A stretch of 64,000 nucleotides of DNA from Nocardia stercoris (GTDB lineage Bacteria > Actinomycetota > Actinomycetes > Mycobacteriales > Mycobacteriaceae): NCBI RefSeq assembly GCF_003696265.1, contig NZ_RFFH01000005.1, positions 1 through 64,000 on the forward strand. Reading direction: 5' to 3'. The notes beneath the pieces were generated by a model that was not told where the DNA came from, did not search any database, and was given only the letters and a program-made list of their open reading frames with translations. The position numbers and the translations under genes were made by a program. Positions 34,486 to 43,995 of the stretch are shown here, piece by piece. Each line of letters begins with the position of its first letter. The stretch's first letter is position 1.

Positions 34486-35865
34486 TCAGCTGCCCCGTTT
34501 CTCTGTGATCATCAGCTGGTTTCGGGTGGTGTAAGTGCTGGCGGCGACCTTTTCCATCCGGGTGCCCGGTTGCGGACGGAGGCGCCAGCTGCCGGCGATG
34601 GTGGCCAGCGCGAGAGTTCCCTCGACCACGGCGAATACATCGCCGATGCATTTGCGGGGTCCGGCGCTGAACTGCAGCATCGCGTGCCGGGGAATCTCGG
34701 TCACCCGTTCCGGCGACCAGCGGTCAGGGTCGAAGGTGGTCGCGTTCGGGAATAGGCGCGAATCCCTTTGCACGGCATACGGACTCATCAGAAGGTCGGT
34801 CCCGGCCGGGATGCGGTACTCGCCGATCTCTGTGTCCGCAGTGGCGCGGCGGGTCAGGATCCACCCCGGCGGGTACAGCCGCAGTGTCTCGCTGACCACC
34901 TGGGCGGTGTAGGCCAGCTGGGGAACATCGGCGTATTCCGCGGGGCGGCCGCCCAGCACCTCGTCGACCTCCGCGTGCACGCGCGCCTCGATCTCGGGAT
35001 TCTCGCCGAACGTGTGGAACGCCCACGACAGCATCGCCCCCGTGGTTTCCGATCCGGCGATGATGATCGCCACCATCTGATCGTGGATTTCCTGATCGGA
35101 CAGCGGTTCTCCGTCCTCTCCGCGCGCCTCCAACAGCATGCTCAGCAAGTCGTTCCGGGCAGCAGTGTCGCGCCTGCGCTCGGAGATGACCACGTCCACC
35201 AATCCGTGGAATCGCTCCAGAATGGCCTTGTACTCCCGGTTGCTGGGCAACGGCAGCCGTTTCAGCACCGGCACCGGGTTGGTCATGCGTCGGAAGAGTA
35301 GATCCAGCAGCCGGGGCATGCTGTACTTCACCTCGGTGGAGAGCTTTTCGCCGATCTCCGAGGAGATCAGCGTCTTCGACGCCACCGCCAGCGCCAGTGC
35401 GGTCATCTCGACGCGGACGTCGACAACCCGTCCGTCCTGCCAGGTGTCGAGGTGAGAGACGATCTCTTCGCGCATGACGACGGCATAGTTCGCGATGCGT
35501 TCGCGCCGAAACGCGGGCTGCATCAACAGTCGCTGCCGCCGATGTTCCTCACCCTCGGACGCCACCAGACCGTTGCCGAACAGGTCCCGTGCGCCCTGGA
35601 TCTGGGCCCCTTTGTCGAACGACCGTGCCTTCGCGACAAGAACTTCCCGGATCAGGTCCGGGGAACTCAGCACGTAGGCGCGCAGCGGGCCCAACGTGAC
35701 CGAGACGATATCGCCTTGGTCCCGAAGGAATTCGAACAATGCCAACGGGTCGTTGCGGAATTGCAGGGCATGCCCAAGTAAAGGCTTCCCTCCGGGAGCT
35801 GCCACGATCGTTGCTGAGGACACGGGATACTCCGAGATTTTGATGGGAGTGGACCGGTTCATCAT
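34486..35865 (-). CDS. Cytochrome P450 (pentalenene-oxygenase-like)
   Basis: The P450 has its I-helix oxygen motif in IIAGSETTGAMLSWAFHTF, the ExxR in VVSETLRLYPPGWILTRRA, and the heme-binding FSAGPRKCIGDVFA with the ligating cysteine. The N-terminus PGGKPLLGHALQFRNDPLAL resembles the CYP183/pentalenene-oxygenase-like group. About 459 residues fits the family. The start at 35865 is one of two adjacent ATG codons and no ribosome site is clear. It follows an AraC gene on the same strand and may be controlled by it. It needs ferredoxin and a reductase, which are not nearby. Confidence 0.88.
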   Translation of the reverse strand: MMNRSTPIKISEYPVSSATIVAAPGGKPLLGHALQFRNDPLALFEFLRDQGDIVSVTLGPLRAYVLSSPDLIREVLVAKARSFDKGAQIQGARDLFGNGLVASEGEEHRRQRLLMQPAFRRERIANYAVVMREEIVSHLDTWQDGRVVDVRVEMTALALAVASKTLISSEIGEKLSTEVKYSMPRLLDLLFRRMTNPVPVLKRLPLPSNREYKAILERFHGLVDVVISERRRDTAARNDLLSMLLEARGEDGEPLSDQEIHDQMVAIIIAGSETTGAMLSWAFHTFGENPEIEARVHAEVDEVLGGRPAEYADVPQLAYTAQVVSETLRLYPPGWILTRRATADTEIGEYRIPAGTDLLMSPYAVQRDSRLFPNATTFDPDRWSPERVTEIPRHAMLQFSAGPRKCIGDVFAVVEGTLALATIAGSWRLRPQPGTRMEKVAASTYTTRNQLMITEKRGS

Positions 35866-35940
35866 CCAGCCGCCGGTGACCACGCGTAAGGACGGAACGT
35901 GCCGAATACCCGCTATCCCGCGCCATGACCTGCGCGGCGC

Positions 35941-36930
35941 TCAGCGCATGTGGGACCACCGCCTATGAGCTCGACGCAGCGCCCTGACGTCCGCATAGCC
36001 CATTTCTCTCGCGGTTTCGCCGGTGACCTTCGGATGTGACCGCTCGACACGGTCCCAGCGGGCGCGTCGCGCGCGATCGAGTTCCGCGGTCCAGGTCGTG
36101 CCCTCCTCGGCGAGCCGGCGTTGCAGACTGCGCCCGCTGGTCGCCATTCGCCGAGCGACGACATTTATCGTGACGGGCTCCTCGCCGAGCATGCTCAGCA
36201 GGATGCCGTGCATCCGGTCGGTCCAGGTGGTGACGACCGGTGACGGCGCGGGAATCGTTTCGGCATACCGCCGTACGATTCGGGCGAGAACGGGATCGGC
36301 GGTCGTCAGGCGGCTGTCGAGGTCGCCGAGGCGAAAGGTGATGTGATCGGTCGGCATTCCGAAGTCGACCCGGGTGGTGCCGAGCAGTTCGACCAACCGG
36401 TCCGTCCGGCCGGGAGCTTGCTGCCGGAAACCGACCCGCACCGGGGCGACCCGCCGACCGGTGAGGCGGCGGGCCCGGACTACGTTGGCCACCACGGCGA
36501 ATTGCATGGCCAGTTCCCGTGCTCGGCCCTCACCGCTGAACAGTTGGATGGCGACGGTCACCTCGCTGTCGTCCGAGGCCGCGAGATCGAAATCGTAGTT
36601 GGTGGTGATCGTGTTCAGGAACGGCTTGCAGGCGGCCAAGCCCTCCTGCAGTGTCGGAGCCGTGGTCAGCAGATAGTCGTGCAGTCCGAGCTTGCCGGGT
36701 GCGTAGGCCGCCGCGGCACGCAGCGCCACATCGGAATCGTCCAGCTCGTGTTCGGCCAGTTCCCACAACCGGAGCTGACAATCACTGGACACCATGGCAT
36801 CCCCGCTCGACAGCATCCAGTCCTCGAGACCCGCCTCCCGCGCCACCCGCCGCCGCGCCGCGGCTGCCAAGCCGGTATGGTCGAGCACATACTTCGGCAG
36901 CAGGACCTGATCCACGGCTCGCACCCACAC
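35941..36930 (-). CDS. AraC-family regulator (arabinose-binding-like N-domain)
   Basis: The 329-residue protein has the ~190-residue N-terminal domain of the PF12625 type (LEDWMLSSGDAMVSSDCQLR, GKLGLHDYLLTTAPTLQEGL) and a C-terminal AraC DNA-binding domain (VTINVVARRMATSGRSLQRR, TGETAREMGYADVRALRRAH). Regulators of this class, like OruR/ArgR-type regulators, act on nearby catabolic or P450 genes. It lies between a P450 on its own strand and a divergent P450 and so could control both. The start is GTG at 36930, or one of two GTG codons just inside. Confidence 0.85.
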   Translation of the reverse strand: MWVRAVDQVLLPKYVLDHTGLAAAARRRVAREAGLEDWMLSSGDAMVSSDCQLRLWELAEHELDDSDVALRAAAAYAPGKLGLHDYLLTTAPTLQEGLAACKPFLNTITTNYDFDLAASDDSEVTVAIQLFSGEGRARELAMQFAVVANVVRARRLTGRRVAPVRVGFRQQAPGRTDRLVELLGTTRVDFGMPTDHITFRLGDLDSRLTTADPVLARIVRRYAETIPAPSPVVTTWTDRMHGILLSMLGEEPVTINVVARRMATSGRSLQRRLAEEGTTWTAELDRARRARWDRVERSHPKVTGETAREMGYADVRALRRAHRRWSHMR

Positions 36931-37142
36931 AATCTAACCGTCGCCGTCCCTGACGCAAGCCTGAATTATGTTGCGACAAGCCACAAATCGTCGAGGGTGT
37001 CCGGGCTCCACGGCCAGGCCCGGGAACGTCAAGGGTTCCACAACTGTTGGCCGGCTCGCTCGATGACGCCGGGGTCAGCGGGGTCTGGTGGGCGATCCCC
37101 ATGGTCGGGAAATCCGGGCAATGCCCGCTTTAATCAACGGTT

Positions 37143-38498
37143 ATGTCCAGTTCTGTTGTAGCCCAAGAGCTTTCCCCGCTGATCAAGGGTCGTGTCCGCA
37201 ACACCAAACAATTCGTCGGTGACCCGATCTCGTTCCTGTCCGACTCGATGGCCAAGCACGGCAGCGTCTTTCGCTTCCAGCTGGTTAACGGGAACATGCT
37301 CGGGGTGACCCATCCGCACTACATCAAGTACATCCTGCAGGAACGTATGCGGAACTTCACGCGGGAAACCCAGATGTACGACGTGATGGAGCCGTTCGCG
37401 GGCCGCGGGCTGGCGACGATCGCCGACCACGATCGCTGGCGGCGCAACCGGCGCCTGGTCCAGCCGGCGTTCCACCACAAGCAGATCGCCGACCTGAGCG
37501 CGATCATGGTGGCCGAGATCGACCGAATGTGCACGGAATGGAGCGAGTACGCCCGCACCGGGCAGCCGGTCGACCTGGGTCAGCAGTTGAGCCACCTGAC
37601 TCTGCGCATCGTGGTGCGCGCGCTGTTCGGCCTGGATCCGCACGGCGCCTATGTGGCCGACTTCGCCCGGTCGGCGGAGAACGCGAATGTGGAACTGGGC
37701 CGGTTCGTGCGAATGCCGTTCGTGCCCTTGAAGGTTCCCACCCCCAGCCATCGTCGCTTCTGGCGGGCGATCGCCGAGATGGACGCCGTCGTCTACGCGG
37801 TCATCCAGGAACTGCGCGAAAAGGAGACCGGCGGCCTGCTGTCCATGCTCATGAACACCGAGGACGAGGACACCAGCGAGCGTTTCACCGACAAGGAGTT
37901 GCGCGACGAGGTCGTCACCATGCTCTTCGCCGGTCACGAGACCAGCGCGTCCGCCCTGACGTCGGCCATGCTGCTGCTGAGCGTGAATCCCGACGAGCGC
38001 AAGCGACTGCACGAGAGCGTGGACGGCGCACTGCCCGGCGGGCACGCCGAGATGACCGACCTGTCCGCGCTGTCCTACACCAAGCAGGTGCTGGACGAGG
38101 TGCTGCGGCTCAAGCCGCCGGCGTGGATGGGGCAGCGCCGCGCCGTGGCGGACGACGAGATCGGCGGCTTCCATATCCCGGCCGGAACCTCGGTGATCTA
38201 CAGCTACTACCACGCGCACCGGCACCCCGAATTCTGGGACCGGCCGGACACTTTCGACCCGGACCGATTCGCCCCCGACGCCGTGGCCGCCCGCGACCGT
38301 AACCTGCTGCTGCCCTTCGGAGCGGGCGGTCACATATGCATCGGTAACGCGTTCGCGCTGATGGAAATGCAGCTGGCGTTGTCGACCATAGCGCGGCGCT
38401 TCGAGTGGACCGTCGAGAAGCCGGACCTGACTCCCATCTCCTCGCTGACACTGAACACCAAGTACCCCGTCATCGCGACACTGACCGAACGGTCGTGA
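37143..38498 (+). CDS. Cytochrome P450
   Basis: The 451-residue P450 has I-helix LFAGHETSASALTSAML, ExxR in VLDEVLRLKPPAWMGQRRAV and the heme-binding region LLPFGAGGHICIGNAFALME, where the usual arginine near the cysteine is a histidine (GGHICIG), an accepted variant. N-terminal features (DPISFLSDSMAKHGSVFRFQ, FTRETQMYDVMEPFAGRGLA) and HDRWRRNRRLVQPAFHHKQI resemble fatty-acid or steroid hydroxylases of the CYP4/CYP102-like kind. It is divergent from the AraC gene. The substrate is unknown. Confidence 0.88.
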   Translation: MSSSVVAQELSPLIKGRVRNTKQFVGDPISFLSDSMAKHGSVFRFQLVNGNMLGVTHPHYIKYILQERMRNFTRETQMYDVMEPFAGRGLATIADHDRWRRNRRLVQPAFHHKQIADLSAIMVAEIDRMCTEWSEYARTGQPVDLGQQLSHLTLRIVVRALFGLDPHGAYVADFARSAENANVELGRFVRMPFVPLKVPTPSHRRFWRAIAEMDAVVYAVIQELREKETGGLLSMLMNTEDEDTSERFTDKELRDEVVTMLFAGHETSASALTSAMLLLSVNPDERKRLHESVDGALPGGHAEMTDLSALSYTKQVLDEVLRLKPPAWMGQRRAVADDEIGGFHIPAGTSVIYSYYHAHRHPEFWDRPDTFDPDRFAPDAVAARDRNLLLPFGAGGHICIGNAFALMEMQLALSTIARRFEWTVEKPDLTPISSLTLNTKYPVIATLTERS

Positions 38499-38557
38499 CG
38501 TGCGCGGCGCGGTGGTGTCGGTAAGGTTCGGCGATCAATCCCGGGAGGATCGAACGT

Positions 38558-39073
38558 ATGGCGCAGTTTCAGCATCGGATCGACGAAATGACCGACGACT
38601 CGGGATTTCTCGGTCTTGTCGACCCACACGCGTACACGTCGTTCGTCGGTGCGGACTGGACCTTGGAGGGGCTGTTCGAGCGCGTCGAATCACAGATGCG
38701 GCAGCGGACGATGCTGCTGTGGGGGACCGGCGGCGAGGAGCAGTGGCGGATCGACCTGTCGGATTCGCCGGTGGATCCGGGGCTGCCGATCATCAGGCAA
38801 ATCGCCGGGCCCATCACCGTGACGCGTGGTGAGCTGGTCGTCGTCAATCTGGACACCGTCACCATGGCCGCCCAGTTCGCGGACTCCACCGTGGGCGACG
38901 ACAGGGATATCTACGGATCCGGTCTCGAGCTCCCCAACGGCGACTACATCTGCACCATCAGCCAACTCACCGATCCCGAAGAGGATCGGACCCATGAGGG
39001 CCCCGACTTCCACCTCCAGCTCCAAGCCGGACGGACCTCACTATGGCTCGAGGTTCCATGGTCCGAACTATGA
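38558..39073 (+). CDS. Hypothetical protein
   Basis: This is a 171-residue soluble protein rich in acidic residues and beta strands (LWGTGGEEQWRIDLSDSPVD, NGDYICTISQLTDPEEDRTH), with a ribosome site GGGAGG upstream. I recognise no family, and it lacks a signal peptide or membrane helix. It follows the P450 after 60 bases and may be co-transcribed with it. Confidence 0.6.
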   Translation: MAQFQHRIDEMTDDSGFLGLVDPHAYTSFVGADWTLEGLFERVESQMRQRTMLLWGTGGEEQWRIDLSDSPVDPGLPIIRQIAGPITVTRGELVVVNLDTVTMAAQFADSTVGDDRDIYGSGLELPNGDYICTISQLTDPEEDRTHEGPDFHLQLQAGRTSLWLEVPWSEL

Positions 39074-39290
39074 CGCTCCGACAGAACGCACAGCATTCGG
39101 CATGACCGTGCACTGTTCGGCGGCCGAGTGGCGCACAGCCGAACTTTTCTCACTACGGTTTTCCGAGTCGAAACACGCTCTTACGCCGACCTAACGACTG
39201 AGGTCACATTCCGAAACACGGCGGCTCGATGCTCGATCCGTCGCGGACCGGAGACTTCCCGGACCGCCGGATTTACGGAAGTGGAGGCTC

Positions 39291-40850
39291 GTGGTGAGTA
39301 TCGATGCCGAGGCGAGAATTTCGGAGGAAGACTCCGATGAATCGGTGCTGGCCGCACTCGGATACAAACAGGAATTGACCCGGTCCTGGTCAGGATTCTC
39401 CAATTTCGCGATCTCGTTCTCGATGATCTCGATCCTGTCGGGCTGTTTCACCAGTTTCGGGCTGGGCTGGAACAACGGCGGTCCCGCAGCCATCGCGTGG
39501 GGTTGGCCGTTGGTCTCCATCCTGATCCTGGTGATCGGGTTCTGTATGTCGGAATTGGTATCGGCGTTCCCGACCTCCGGTGGGATCTACTGGTGGGCCA
39601 GTAAACTCGGCGGGCCGCGAGCCGGGTATTACACCGGCTGGCTGAACATGATCGGCCTGCTCGCGGTCACCGCATCGGTCGCCTACGGGTGCGCGTCGTT
39701 CTTCGACACCGTGGTGGGCACCTTCAGCCAGAGCTGGGCCGCCGGCTACAGCCTGACTCGGGTCTTCATCGAGTTCATCGTCATCCTGGCGTTGGCCGCG
39801 ACTGTGAACATCTTCTCCTCGCACCTGCTGGCCATCCTCAACAACATTTCGGTGTGGTGGCACGTGGTCGGCGCGGCGGCGGTCGTGGTGATCCTGTTCG
39901 CCCTGCCCGACCACCACGCGAGCCTCGGTGCGGTGTTGACCCACACCGTGAACAACACCGGATTCTTCGGCGGTTCCACCAGCGGTGCCGGCTTCCTGCT
40001 GTTCGTGCTGCCGATCTCGGTGATTCTCACCCAGTACACGATCACCGGCTATGACGCCTCCGCCCACCTGTCCGAGGAGACCAAATCGGCCTCGCAGGCG
40101 GCGGCCAAGGGCATCTGGCAATCCATCCTGTACTCGGGTATCGGCGGCTGGATCCTGCTGCTGGCGTTCCTGTTCGCCGTACAGGACGAGGACGGGCTGA
40201 CCAAGGCCAACGGTGCGATCCCGGCGCTGCTGGGGCAGTCCCTGAGCCCCAACTGGACCGGCGCGGTGTTGATCATCTCCACTGTCGGGCAGTTCTTCTG
40301 CGTCTTCGCCAGCATGACCTCGACCTCGCGCATGATGTACGCGTTCAGCCGGGACCGGGCGATTCCCGCCGCCGGCACCCTGTCCAAGCTGAACGGCAGG
40401 CACGTGCCGGTGGCGACGGTCCTCGCCACTGCGGTGACCAGCGTCATCCTGACGCTGCCGGCACTGGTCAAGGTGGATATCAACGGCTCGCCGACCCCGG
40501 TCGCCTTCTACGCTGTCGTGTCCATCGGCGTGGTCGGCCTCTACCTGTCCTTCGCGATCCCGATCTTCCTGCGCTGGAAGGCCGGCGACACGTTCCCGGC
40601 CGGTAAATGGAACCTGGGCGCGAAATACAAGTGGATGGCGCCGTTGGCGGTGGTCGAAATCCTCGTCACCTCGGTGATCGCCATGTTCCCGACCGCGGAG
40701 GCGGGCGCACCCTGGTCGCCGGACTTCGCCTGGAAGTTCGTGAACTACACCCCGATCGTCGTGCTCGGCGCCTTGGCCCTGTTGTGGGCCGCCTGGCATC
40801 TGTCGGTCAAGAAGTGGTTCACCGGGCCGAAGACCACGATCGATGCCTGA
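39291..40850 (+). CDS. APC-superfamily amino-acid permease
   Basis: The transporter has about 12 membrane segments and the APC consensus near the start: LTRSWSGFSNFAISFSMISI, then CMSELVSAFPTSGGIYWWAS. SEETKSASQAAAKGIWQSIL with GYDASAHLSEET near residue 235 is typical of the choline/GABA-type amino-acid permeases. The family imports amino acids, GABA, choline or related amines using proton or exchange coupling. GTG codons at 39291 and 39294 both follow GGAGG. A strong hairpin terminator follows the gene, so it is probably single. Confidence 0.85.
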   Translation: MVSIDAEARISEEDSDESVLAALGYKQELTRSWSGFSNFAISFSMISILSGCFTSFGLGWNNGGPAAIAWGWPLVSILILVIGFCMSELVSAFPTSGGIYWWASKLGGPRAGYYTGWLNMIGLLAVTASVAYGCASFFDTVVGTFSQSWAAGYSLTRVFIEFIVILALAATVNIFSSHLLAILNNISVWWHVVGAAAVVVILFALPDHHASLGAVLTHTVNNTGFFGGSTSGAGFLLFVLPISVILTQYTITGYDASAHLSEETKSASQAAAKGIWQSILYSGIGGWILLLAFLFAVQDEDGLTKANGAIPALLGQSLSPNWTGAVLIISTVGQFFCVFASMTSTSRMMYAFSRDRAIPAAGTLSKLNGRHVPVATVLATAVTSVILTLPALVKVDINGSPTPVAFYAVVSIGVVGLYLSFAIPIFLRWKAGDTFPAGKWNLGAKYKWMAPLAVVEILVTSVIAMFPTAEAGAPWSPDFAWKFVNYTPIVVLGALALLWAAWHLSVKKWFTGPKTTIDA

Positions 40851-40932
40851 CGAGGTGCCGGCACCGAACCTCTGCCGTTCTCGGTAGTTCGGCACAGGTG
40901 TCCGCTCAGGCGCGAACGATCCGACCTGTGTG

Positions 40933-40972
40933 AGAAATCCCCGAACCCGCTGTTGTGGGTTCGGGGATTTCT
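40933..40972. terminator. Terminator after permease
   Basis: A 16-bp perfect stem (AGAAATCCCCGAACCC with GGGTTCGGGGATTTCT) with an 8-base loop lies 80 bases after the permease stop and before the convergent isoprenyl-synthase-like gene, so it can serve both. Confidence 0.85.
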
Positions 40973-41019
40973 GTGTTCGCGCCGAATCACCGTCGGCAGG
41001 GCGGTCGTTCGAACTGCGG

Positions 41020-42099
41020 CTAGGTCGGAATCCGCACGCTACACACTGCGGTGACGACAGACTCGTCGATCATCCACTCGACGGCCGCACGGTGTCGCGA
41101 CGGCGCGGCCAGATCGACGAGCGTCGACTTCAGCTGCCGGCCGATCTCGACGACGTGTGCGTCATATCGCTCGGTGGTGTCGGGATGGGTGAGGACATCC
41201 CGCAACACGGCGCGGGCCGCGAGATCGGTTCGTGCTCGGTCGCTCACGCGGTGGATCTCGTCGCGCCCCTGTGCCGTCGAACCCTCCAGCGCGTGGGCCA
41301 GCAGCAGCGTCCGGGTGCCGTTGGCGAGGTCTTCGTCGTCGCGCACATCCCGCAGCAGGGACTTGCGGTCGTTCGCGAGTTGGCGCAGCACGCCGAACCG
41401 GCGGCCGAACTCTCGCCACAACGGAACCTCGGCTGCGGTGACGCCGGCCAGCTCCGCTGTCATCGCGACGTCGCGGGCGCAGGCCGAACCCGATCTGCCG
41501 GCGTAGTTCCGCAGCACGTCGGTCACGGAGCCGGCGTCGACGGCGGAGGATATGTCGGCCAGCTGGCTGTCCGCGGCGTCGAGATTGGCGTCCGCGATCT
41601 GTTCGATCCATGCGTTGCGCACCGCGGTCGGTTGCGTCACCTGCTGCGCGACGAGGGCCGACGGCAGCAGGCCCATGCACGCCACCGCCGCGATAGTGGC
41701 CTGGCCTGGGGACAGTCCCACCCGGGTCGGGTCGAAATGGCCGTCGTTGAGGTCATCGAAGATATCGGCGCCGGTCCACCACAGCCGGGAGAGGACGCAC
41801 AGCGGCAGCGCCGGATCCGTTTCTCCGGTGAGCGCTCCGAGGATCGGCACCGGCAGCAGTCGATGGATGCTGGAGTTCTTGTAGTCGGTCCGCAGCAGGC
41901 GGATGACCGCCGAACCCAACTGAGGATGGCGCCGACAGATCTCGTCGACGCACCGGATCGTCTGCTCTACGACTCGTGTCTGCGCCGCCGACAGTTCCGG
42001 ATAGGCGGGGGGCATCCGCACGGCAGGTTGCTCCGGCGACGGCGGTTCGTTGGGTTCCATACGCGGAGTTGAGCTTTCAGCTGGACGGACTGATTCCAT
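41020..42099 (-). CDS. Isoprenyl-diphosphate-synthase-like protein
   Basis: A helical protein with isoprenoid-synthase features: WWTGADIFDDLNDGHFDPTR holds the first Asp-rich motif (DDLND), and FGVLRQLANDRKSLLRDVRD and DDEDLANGTRTLLLAHALEG correspond to the second aspartate-rich and substrate-binding region of polyprenyl synthases, though the second DDxxD is changed to NDRKS. This recalls ComQ-type and other divergent family members. The start is uncertain: GTG 42177, ATG 42099 and ATG 42060 all lack a ribosome site. No terpene cyclase or other isoprenoid gene is adjacent. Confidence 0.65.
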   Translation of the reverse strand: MESVRPAESSTPRMEPNEPPSPEQPAVRMPPAYPELSAAQTRVVEQTIRCVDEICRRHPQLGSAVIRLLRTDYKNSSIHRLLPVPILGALTGETDPALPLCVLSRLWWTGADIFDDLNDGHFDPTRVGLSPGQATIAAVACMGLLPSALVAQQVTQPTAVRNAWIEQIADANLDAADSQLADISSAVDAGSVTDVLRNYAGRSGSACARDVAMTAELAGVTAAEVPLWREFGRRFGVLRQLANDRKSLLRDVRDDEDLANGTRTLLLAHALEGSTAQGRDEIHRVSDRARTDLAARAVLRDVLTHPDTTERYDAHVVEIGRQLKSTLVDLAAPSRHRAAVEWMIDESVVTAVCSVRIPT

Positions 42100-42518
42100 C
42101 GATCGACTGCCCGCAGGCGGTCTCGGATCGGGTTCAGCAGAATGTACCTCATCCACACGGCGCCAGCCGGTCGCCACTTTCGTTGGCGCCCATCATCTTT
42201 CGAGATCGAGGCCTGTGTGCGCCCGAAGAACCCGCTGCACAGTATCGGCGTGCGCAATGTCAATCTCGGTGCCGGACACCGCCTTTCGGTGGAGCAGCGA
42301 CGCTGCAACCTGATTCTGATCGGCGGGCCCGACTCACCGTCACGGCGGCGGTGACGCAGCGGGTGACGACCACCTTCGAATTCGGCGCCGCCGACGGCCC
42401 GAACGGCAAGGACACCGAAAGACCCGTTCGAGGCGACCTTCACCTGCCGGATCGACGAGGATCAGATCGGTGAGGTCGCCCTCGGACGGTCCGGCGCCTG
42501 CGGTGGCGATCCTTGCCG
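42100..42518. other. Intergenic stretch
   Basis: About 420 bases without a recognisable gene. They include the possible longer N-terminus of the isoprenyl-synthase-like gene and a short plus-strand frame (42142-42354) with no family features. Confidence 0.4.
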
Positions 42519-42899
42519 CTACAGCTGGGTCAGACCTGCCAGCAGGGTGAGGGCCGGGAACATGCCTTGGACGATGGCCGAGCGGAGCATGGCGCGGTCG
42601 GTGGTGATCAGGACTACGGCGGCGGCCAGCATCGAGCCGCAGGCCAGGACGATCAGCGCCCATCCGGTCGCGGGGTAGGAGCGGACCAGGCCCGCCCCGG
42701 CGATGGCGCCGATGGCGAGGAACAGGTTGTAGAAACCCTGGTTGTAAGCCCAGTTGCGGACGGCGGAAAGGTCGGATTCGGCTACCCGGAAGAGGCGGCG
42801 GTGGACCTTCGGGTCGGTGAAGCGGATCGACTCCAGGACGAAGATATAGACGTGGACGAGGCCGGCGAGGGCGGCCATGAGCTGTACGACGGCGAGCAC
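42519..42899 (-). CDS. DUF1304 membrane protein
   Basis: The 126-residue protein has four membrane segments and the DUF1304 pattern: HVYIFVLESIRFTDPKVHRR, NWAYNQGFYNLFLAIGAIAG. No activity is known for the family. It lies 49 bases downstream of the TRIC-type channel gene on the same strand and may be co-expressed. Confidence 0.85.
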   Translation of the reverse strand: MLAVVQLMAALAGLVHVYIFVLESIRFTDPKVHRRLFRVAESDLSAVRNWAYNQGFYNLFLAIGAIAGAGLVRSYPATGWALIVLACGSMLAAAVVLITTDRAMLRSAIVQGMFPALTLLAGLTQL

Positions 42900-42948
42900 G
42901 GGATCTCCTTCGGGGCGAGTCGGGGGAAATGCGTTGGGCTGCAGGCGG

Positions 42949-43620
42949 TCAGCGGCGGCGGTGCGGGCGGGCTTGGGGTGCGTGCCAGTGGTAGCGCAGC
43001 GCGAGGACGCGCAGGGCGAAGACGGCGAGGGCGGCGATCGCGCCGGTGAAGTCGTCGAGGTGACCGTAGTGGATCAGCAGCGCGGTGGCCGTGCAGCCGA
43101 CCAGGGCGGGAATCGCGTAGAGCTCGGAGTCGCGGCGCAGCAGCAGGGGGATCTCGCCGGCGAGCAGGTCGCGCAGCACACCGCCGCCGACCGCGGCGAC
43201 CACGCCGACGATCGCCGCGGAAGGGCCGCCGAGGCCGGAGCGGTGAGCGGTCTCGGTGCCGGTGACGCAGAAGATGCCCAGGCCGAAGGCGTCGGTGGTG
43301 TACAGCGGCCAGCGGGTCAGCCGCAGCGGGGGATGCCAGCAGAAGATGAGCAGCGCGCCGGCCAGCGCCACCACCGCGTAGGACAGCCGGGTGAACGCGA
43401 TCGGCGGGGTCCGGCCGATGACGAGGTCCCGGATGATCCCGCCGCCGACGGCGGTCACGGTGGCCAGGACCGCGATTCCGATGATGTCGAACTTCTTCTG
43501 CACCGCCAGCAGGGCTCCCGAGACCGCGAAGGCGAAGATGCCGACGTGTTCGCCGACCTGCTGCCCGACCGACACCGCGGTGTGGAACTTCTCCGGCTGC
43601 GCCAATACGGCCGACAACAT
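42949..43620 (-). CDS. TRIC-type (UPF0126) cation channel protein
   Basis: The 223-residue membrane protein has two repeated three-helix units, each with the glycine-rich loop GGGIIRDL or GGGVLRDLLAGEIP, as in prokaryotic TRIC channels. Seven helices and the sequence FAFAVSGALLAVQKKFDIIG fit. TRIC proteins are potassium-permeable channels of the inner membrane. The start at 43620 has TGGAGG seven bases upstream; the longer frame is not needed. Confidence 0.88.
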   Translation of the reverse strand: MLSAVLAQPEKFHTAVSVGQQVGEHVGIFAFAVSGALLAVQKKFDIIGIAVLATVTAVGGGIIRDLVIGRTPPIAFTRLSYAVVALAGALLIFCWHPPLRLTRWPLYTTDAFGLGIFCVTGTETAHRSGLGGPSAAIVGVVAAVGGGVLRDLLAGEIPLLLRRDSELYAIPALVGCTATALLIHYGHLDDFTGAIAALAVFALRVLALRYHWHAPQARPHRRR

Positions 43621-43812
43621 CGCGTACCTCCAGGTCTGCTCTCCACTGCATGGTAGGTGACGCGCGAACCGGCTTCCGTGACCCGAAGCGACGCGGTGTC
43701 GGCGCGGCTCGGTGGCACTGGTGAACTGGCCTGCCGGATAATCGGTTTCGCTCGGCAACTCCCGGTGCTACCGTCGAATCATCAAGCCGCACAACAAGTA
43801 AGGAGGCAGCAC

Positions 43813-43890
43813 ATGGTCGCGACGATCCGCAATCGACGCCGGTACCGACTGTGGCGGGCCTCCGTGGCGGCAGCTCGATATCGGTTCTGA
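43813..43890 (+). CDS. Possible very small basic protein
   Basis: A 25-codon frame (MVATIRNRRRYRLWRASVAA, ending ARYRF) begins eight bases after a perfect AAGGAGG ribosome site. It is highly basic and amphipathic. A strong ribosome site on such a short frame is worth noting, but chance cannot be excluded. Confidence 0.35.
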   Translation: MVATIRNRRRYRLWRASVAAARYRF

Positions 43891-43995
43891 CCTGGTTCGG
43901 AGCCGATATGTGGGCCGCGCGGAGCATCTCCGTCGCGGCCTTTCTTCTGCCTCGGCGCCGAGGTGGTGTCATCGTCGACACCGCGCGCGGGCCCA

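Noticed and set aside
39390..40895. A 501-codon minus-strand open frame over the permease
   Set aside because: It is His/Gly/Arg/Asp-rich without structure, opposite an intact transporter with clear membrane segments.
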